From: Bacteroidales bacterium UBA4866
GTDB lineage: Bacteria > Bacteroidota > Bacteroidia > Bacteroidales > P3
NCBI GenBank assembly: GCA_002399565.1
Contig: DHDW01000054.1
Location: 2,880 to 12,245 of the forward strand
DNA: 9,366 nucleotides
Direction: 5' to 3'
Below are positions 6,131 through 9,366 of this stretch, piece after piece. The position numbers and the translations under genes were made by a program. The notes under the pieces were generated by a model. That model had not been told where the DNA came from. It made no database searches and saw only the letters and a list, made by a program, of their open reading frames with translations. The stretch's first letter is position 1, and the number at the start of each line of letters is the position of its first letter.

Positions 6131-7294
6131 ATGAAATTAGGACTTAAAATACAAATACTATTTATCTTTATGTTAATGTTATCCTTTGGGCTTAAGGCTC
6201 AAAGGATAAATATTAGAATTTTTGCAGATACTAAATTAAATGAAATATCTTTTATCCCTTCATTTGGCAAATATTCAATTGAAATAGGGGATAAAAAACA
6301 ATTGCTCCAAAAGACTGATGTCGTTAAGATTAAAACCCAAGCAGATAAACTTTCTCTTTCAATTAATGATTCCATAATAGGGACTTTTAAAAAGTTAAAG
6401 TTTACTTCAGAAGGATTAATGAGTTTCTTTTTGCTTAGAGGGAAAGATACAACCCTTATAAAGGATAGAAGGTATGACGATGATTTATTTGTGAGTGTTA
6501 AGAATAATGATTTATTTCTAATTAATAATCTTGAAACCGAGAGCTATATTGCAGGAGTTGTTCAAGCCGAAACATGGGGGGCAACTACCAATGTAGACTT
6601 TTTTAAACTCCAAGCTATATGTGTTAGAAACTATCTTATAAAAAACCTGAATAAACACAAAGCTGATGGATTTCATTTATGTGATGGAGTACATTGTCAA
6701 GCCTATAAGGGTAGAGCCAATCAAGTTGAGGTTATTCAAGGAGCTTATAATAGCAAGGGAGAGGTTATTGTTGATTCATTAGGAAACATAATTGAAACAG
6801 TCTTTCATTCCAATTCGGGAGGACAAACCGTTAATTCGGAAGATGTATGGGGAAAGCCTTTTAGTCATTTGGTTGGTAAGATAGATACTTTCTCTATTGG
6901 CTCTAAAGCTTATCAATGGGAAAAATATATAAAAATTAGAGATTGGAAACGCTATTTTAAGGAAAAGGGCGTTAATATAAAAAATGATTCCATTGAAAAA
7001 GAATTGCTTAATTTCTCTCAAAAGGATGGACGAAAGAAAGAAATGCTTGGTGTTTCTTTGGTGCAGATAAGAAAAAACTTTGGTCTTCGCTCCACTTTCT
7101 TTGATTGTCAAGAATGGGGTTCAGAAGTGAAACTCAAGGGTAGGGGTTATGGACATGGAGTTGGACTTAGCCAGGAGGGAGCAATAAATATGTGTAATCA
7201 AGGTTATGAATATTGGCAAGTGATTGAACATTATTTCACAGGAGCAATAATTAAACGTTTGGACGAAGAAACAATAATAAATACGAATAAATAA
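6131..7294 (+). CDS. Secreted SpoIID/LytB-domain protein, putative peptidoglycan lytic transglycosylase
   Basis: The 387-aa protein starts with a signal peptide (MKLGLK, hydrophobic core to about 20, likely cleavage after LKA), so it should act in the periplasm. Residues about 25-125 form a beta-rich N-terminal part. The SpoIID domain starts near 130 with LETESYIAGVVQAE; Glu147 sits where the SpoIID catalytic Glu lies. HLCDGVHCQAYKG (182-194) resembles the Cys/His metal-binding segment of SpoIID structures, followed by HSNSGGQT (226-233) and the C-terminal RGYGHGVGLSQEGA (338-351). SpoIID of spore formers cuts glycan strands during engulfment; non-sporulating bacteria carry relatives presumed to trim the wall. 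That role is inferred here. A purine-rich AAGGA at 6123-6127 precedes the ATG. No spore genes are nearby. Tight linkage to lpxB fits an envelope-remodelling job. Confidence 0.88.
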   Translation: MKLGLKIQILFIFMLMLSFGLKAQRINIRIFADTKLNEISFIPSFGKYSIEIGDKKQLLQKTDVVKIKTQADKLSLSINDSIIGTFKKLKFTSEGLMSFFLLRGKDTTLIKDRRYDDDLFVSVKNNDLFLINNLETESYIAGVVQAETWGATTNVDFFKLQAICVRNYLIKNLNKHKADGFHLCDGVHCQAYKGRANQVEVIQGAYNSKGEVIVDSLGNIIETVFHSNSGGQTVNSEDVWGKPFSHLVGKIDTFSIGSKAYQWEKYIKIRDWKRYFKEKGVNIKNDSIEKELLNFSQKDGRKKEMLGVSLVQIRKNFGLRSTFFDCQEWGSEVKLKGRGYGHGVGLSQEGAINMCNQGYEYWQVIEHYFTGAIIKRLDEETIINTNK

Positions 7295-7312
7295 AAAACT
7301 AAAACAAATAAT

Positions 7313-7897
7313 ATGAAAAAAATAGTTCTTATAGCATTGATGATGACACTCTTTATTGGAACATCAAATGCTCAAACTCAAATTTCTTGGTTAAAGATTA
7401 CTGAAGTAGAAAATCAAATAAAAGCAGATGGAAATGATGCTAAACGTGTTTTTATTGACTGCTACACTGATTGGTGTGGTTGGTGTAAGAGAATGGATAA
7501 AGATACTTTCTCCGACACAACAATTGCAAAACTTATGAATCATTTCTTCTATAGTGTAAAATATGATGCTGAATCAAAAGAAGAAGTAACCTTTGGAGGC
7601 AAAACCTATGTTAATCCAACTCCAAATGGAAGAAGAGGTGCAACACACGATTTGGCAAGAATGCTCTTGGGAAATAGATTATCTTATCCTTCTTACTCAA
7701 TTCTAAATCCCGATTTAACCATTGCAACTGTTATTCCTGGATACTATCCTGCAAAGGATTTTGAACCTATGGTTGTTTTCTTAGGAGGAAAATATGAATC
7801 AAAATATAGCTTTGAAGAGTTTCGTAAGATTTACGAAACACAAATTAAGCCCGATTTAATGAAAGAAATAGACAAAAAGGCTAAAAAAAGAAAATAA
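7313..7897 (+). CDS. Exported thioredoxin-fold protein with CGWC active site
   Basis: The 194-aa protein has a signal peptide (MKKIVLIALMMTLFIG, likely cleavage after SNA at 18-20), so it is probably periplasmic. The thioredoxin fold shows FIDCYTDWCGWCKRMD with the redox pair Cys55 and Cys58, and the cis-proline is probably Pro126 in RLSYPSY. A segment of about 20 residues (95-115, GGKTYVNPTPNGRRGATHD) lies between, longer than in classical thioredoxin and typical of the thioredoxin_7/DUF255-like group. An extra cysteine, Cys50, precedes the motif. The C-terminus is very basic (KEIDKKAKKRK). It is likely a thiol reductase or oxidase for exported proteins; substrate and electron donor cannot be told from sequence. 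It begins 18 bases after the SpoIID-like gene without an evident promoter, so co-transcription is likely. Whether it acts on cysteines of that neighbour is only a thought. Confidence 0.88.
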   Translation: MKKIVLIALMMTLFIGTSNAQTQISWLKITEVENQIKADGNDAKRVFIDCYTDWCGWCKRMDKDTFSDTTIAKLMNHFFYSVKYDAESKEEVTFGGKTYVNPTPNGRRGATHDLARMLLGNRLSYPSYSILNPDLTIATVIPGYYPAKDFEPMVVFLGGKYESKYSFEEFRKIYETQIKPDLMKEIDKKAKKRK

Positions 7898-7937
7898 CTA
7901 ACAGATAAAAATCAACAACTTCTATCTAAAACTCGTG

Positions 7938-9200
7938 ATGCTTAAAAACGAAATCATTAAACAGCTTCTTAAAGAAAATATAATATTAGCTACTGGATGC
8001 ACTGAGCCAGTAGCTGTTGCTTTATGCGTTGCCAAAGCCAAAGAAACTCTTGGTAAAGAACCTCAAAGAATAGAACTTCACCTAAGTCCTAACATTATTA
8101 AGAATGCAATGGGCGTTGGTATTCCTGGAACAAACATGAAAGGACTTCCAATAGCAGTTGCAATTGGAGTTGTGGGAGGAGATTCCTCTAAGGGTTTAGA
8201 TGTTTTGAATGAAGCAAAAACTCATCTTGACAAAGCAAAACAATGGCTAAAGGAAAACAAGTTAGAAGTTATTCATGCAAAGGATGTGGATAAACTTTAC
8301 ATTGAATGCAGAGCCTATTTCAATGAAGAGTTTTCTAAAGTCATTATTTGCAAAACTCATCAAAACTTTACCCATATTCAAAATAACGAAGAAGTAATTT
8401 TTCATAAAGAAGAGCAGCCTCAAGAACAAACAAACACCAATGAAAATGTAATTATAACAGCTAATGATGTTTTTAATTATGCAACCAAAACCAATTTGGA
8501 AGAATTGGAATGGGTTATGGATGTGGCAAGAGTTATTAAGGTAACTTCCGAAGAAGGTTTAAAGGGTGATTATGGACTAAAAATAGGTAAGCTAATACAT
8601 TCCAATTTCAATATAAACATTAAAGAAAGTGTTATAGCCAAAACTTGTGCTGCTTCTGATGCAAGAATGGATGGCGTTTCTTTACCAGTCTACTCCAATT
8701 CTGGCTCTGGAAATCAAGGAATCACTTGCACAATGCCCGTTTATGAGTATGGAGTGCAGACAAATAAGACAAATGAAGAAATAATTAGGGCTTTAGTACT
8801 CTCTCACCTTATGTCAATCTACATTAAGCAATATATAGGAAGACTTTCAGCCCTTTGTGGAATTGTTAATGCTTCCATTGGAGTATCCGCAGCCTTAGTC
8901 TATCTTCAAGGAGGGACTTATGAGCAGGTTTGTTACTCCATTAAGAATATGATAAACACAATAACTGGAATGATTTGCGATGGAGCAAAACCATCTTGTG
9001 CATTAAAAATTTCAGCAGGACTAAATGCAGCATTTGATTCTTCAACCCTTGCACTAAGTAATATAGTTGTTGATGAAACAGATGGAATAAGTGAAAAAGA
9101 TATTGAACGCTCCATAAAGAATCTTGGAAAAATTGGTCGCTATGGAATGGATGAAATCGACCAAATGATACTTGAGATAATGACACACAAAGAAAACTAA
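7938..9200 (+). CDS. cyuA: L-cysteine desulfidase / UPF0597 (CyuA-family) iron-sulphur enzyme
   Basis: This cytosolic 420-aa protein belongs to the serine-dehydratase-alpha-like CyuA family (E. coli YhaM, methanogen L-cysteine desulfidase), which converts L-cysteine to pyruvate, ammonia and sulphide with a 4Fe-4S cluster. Signatures are ATGCTEPVAVAL (18-29), SPNIIKNAMGVGIPGTNMKG (50-69), SGSGNQGITCTMPV (255-268), GRLSALCGIVNASIGVSAA (301-319) and ICDGAKPSCALK (346-357). Cys21 lies in the GCTEP loop; Cys307, Cys347 and Cys354 have the 40 and 7 residue spacings I recall for the cluster cysteines of the methanogen enzyme. All are present, so it looks active. I chose ATG at 7938 over the GTG directly before it at 7935. 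It starts 40 bases after the thioredoxin gene, with no promoter seen, and a terminator follows. Serine as substrate cannot be excluded. Confidence 0.9.
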   Translation: MLKNEIIKQLLKENIILATGCTEPVAVALCVAKAKETLGKEPQRIELHLSPNIIKNAMGVGIPGTNMKGLPIAVAIGVVGGDSSKGLDVLNEAKTHLDKAKQWLKENKLEVIHAKDVDKLYIECRAYFNEEFSKVIICKTHQNFTHIQNNEEVIFHKEEQPQEQTNTNENVIITANDVFNYATKTNLEELEWVMDVARVIKVTSEEGLKGDYGLKIGKLIHSNFNINIKESVIAKTCAASDARMDGVSLPVYSNSGSGNQGITCTMPVYEYGVQTNKTNEEIIRALVLSHLMSIYIKQYIGRLSALCGIVNASIGVSAALVYLQGGTYEQVCYSIKNMINTITGMICDGAKPSCALKISAGLNAAFDSSTLALSNIVVDETDGISEKDIERSIKNLGKIGRYGMDEIDQMILEIMTHKEN

Positions 9201-9225
9201 TCATATTTAGTATTTTAATACAGCG

Positions 9226-9263
9226 TAAAGGCAATTCAAATTTTGGATTGCCTTTATTATTTT
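9226..9263 (+). terminator. Intrinsic terminator after the six-gene cluster
   Basis: TAAAGGCAATTC (9226-9237) pairs with GGATTGCCTTTA (9245-9256) over 12 bp with one G-U pair and a 7-base loop. T-rich sequence ATTATTTTCC follows. The hairpin lies 25 bases after the cyuA stop and is the first strong stop signal after the surE promoter, which supports a single transcription unit from 3935 to 9200. The stem is A-T closed on both strands, so it may also stop transcripts entering from the right. Confidence 0.78.
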
Positions 9264-9281
9264 CCTACCTCTTTGTTTCTA

Positions 9282-9314
9282 TTTTCTAACTCCTAATTAT
9301 TCTTTTCTAACTCC
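9282..9314. repeat. Short direct repeat in the terminal intergenic region
   Basis: TTTTCTAACTCC occurs at 9282-9293 and again at 9303-9314, a 21-base period. The bases that follow are similar in the two copies (TAATTATTC and TTAATATTC). There are only two units, so this may be a slippage duplication in non-coding DNA and not a functional array. Confidence 0.5.
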
Positions 9315-9330
9315 TTAATATTCTTAACTA

Positions 9331-9362
9331 AAACCTTATAAATATTGAATAAGATAAGGTTT
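9331..9362. repeat. 9-bp inverted repeat at the right edge of the window
   Basis: AAACCTTAT (9331-9339) and ATAAGGTTT (9354-9362) are exact reverse complements around a 14-base loop. No run of T follows within the 4 bases left on the plus strand. It might be the terminator of a converging gene beyond the window or an operator; the sequence is cut too soon to tell. Bases 9264-9366 otherwise hold no gene that I can see. Confidence 0.45.
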
Positions 9363-9366
9363 AAAT

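Noticed and set aside
6779..7111. Minus-strand open frame opposite the SpoIID-like gene
   Set aside because: Shadow of conserved SpoIID coding sequence.
6131..7294. A sporulation system implied by the SpoIID domain
   Set aside because: The domain is also found in non-spore-formers, lpxB shows a Gram-negative envelope, and no other spore gene is present.
8933..9234. Two overlapping minus-strand open frames opposite the cyuA 3' end
   Set aside because: They are antisense to the conserved cluster-cysteine region and resemble no protein family.

Overview
The window looks like chromosomal DNA of a low-GC Bacteroidota bacterium, most likely order Bacteroidales. Evidence: very A+T-rich DNA, a complete lipid A gene (lpxB, so Gram-negative), a GtrA-family membrane protein, SurE next to LpxB, -7 elements of the Bacteroidota form TAnnTTTG, and few strong Shine-Dalgarno sites. 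The assignment rests on recognising families and motifs, not on a search. There is no tRNA, rRNA, CRISPR array, insertion sequence or clear sign of recent transfer.

Layout. Bases 1-1944 hold the 3' part of an AddB-type PD-(D/E)XK nuclease gene that begins before the window. Its iron-sulphur cysteines and nuclease residues are intact. The gap at 1945-2030 carries the most striking regulatory signal here: a sigma-54-type promoter (TTGGCACG-N4-TTGTT) overlapped by a perfect 10-bp inverted repeat. It precedes a secreted protein of unknown function (2031-3308), rich in Tyr and Asn in the middle and basic and low-complexity at the C-terminus. That gene ends in a hairpin terminator and converges on a minus-strand GtrA-family gene (3352-3843).

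From 3935 to 9200 six plus-strand genes lie with short gaps or overlap, probably one operon read from a TAnnTTTG promoter at 3882-3889 and ended by a hairpin at 9226-9263. The genes are surE (nucleotide phosphatase), a 98-aa membrane protein, lpxB (lipid A disaccharide synthase), a secreted SpoIID/LytB-domain putative peptidoglycan lytic enzyme, a secreted thioredoxin-fold protein with a CGWC site, and a CyuA/UPF0597-family iron-sulphur L-cysteine desulfidase. The first four suggest envelope synthesis and remodelling plus nucleotide housekeeping. The last two concern thiol redox and cysteine breakdown and may simply share the transcript.

The final 166 bases hold the operon terminator, a short direct repeat and an inverted repeat at the window edge, but no gene. 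I see no complete novel multi-gene system. The best candidate for undescribed biology is the secreted Tyr/Asn-rich protein with its sigma-54-like, dyad-overlapped promoter.
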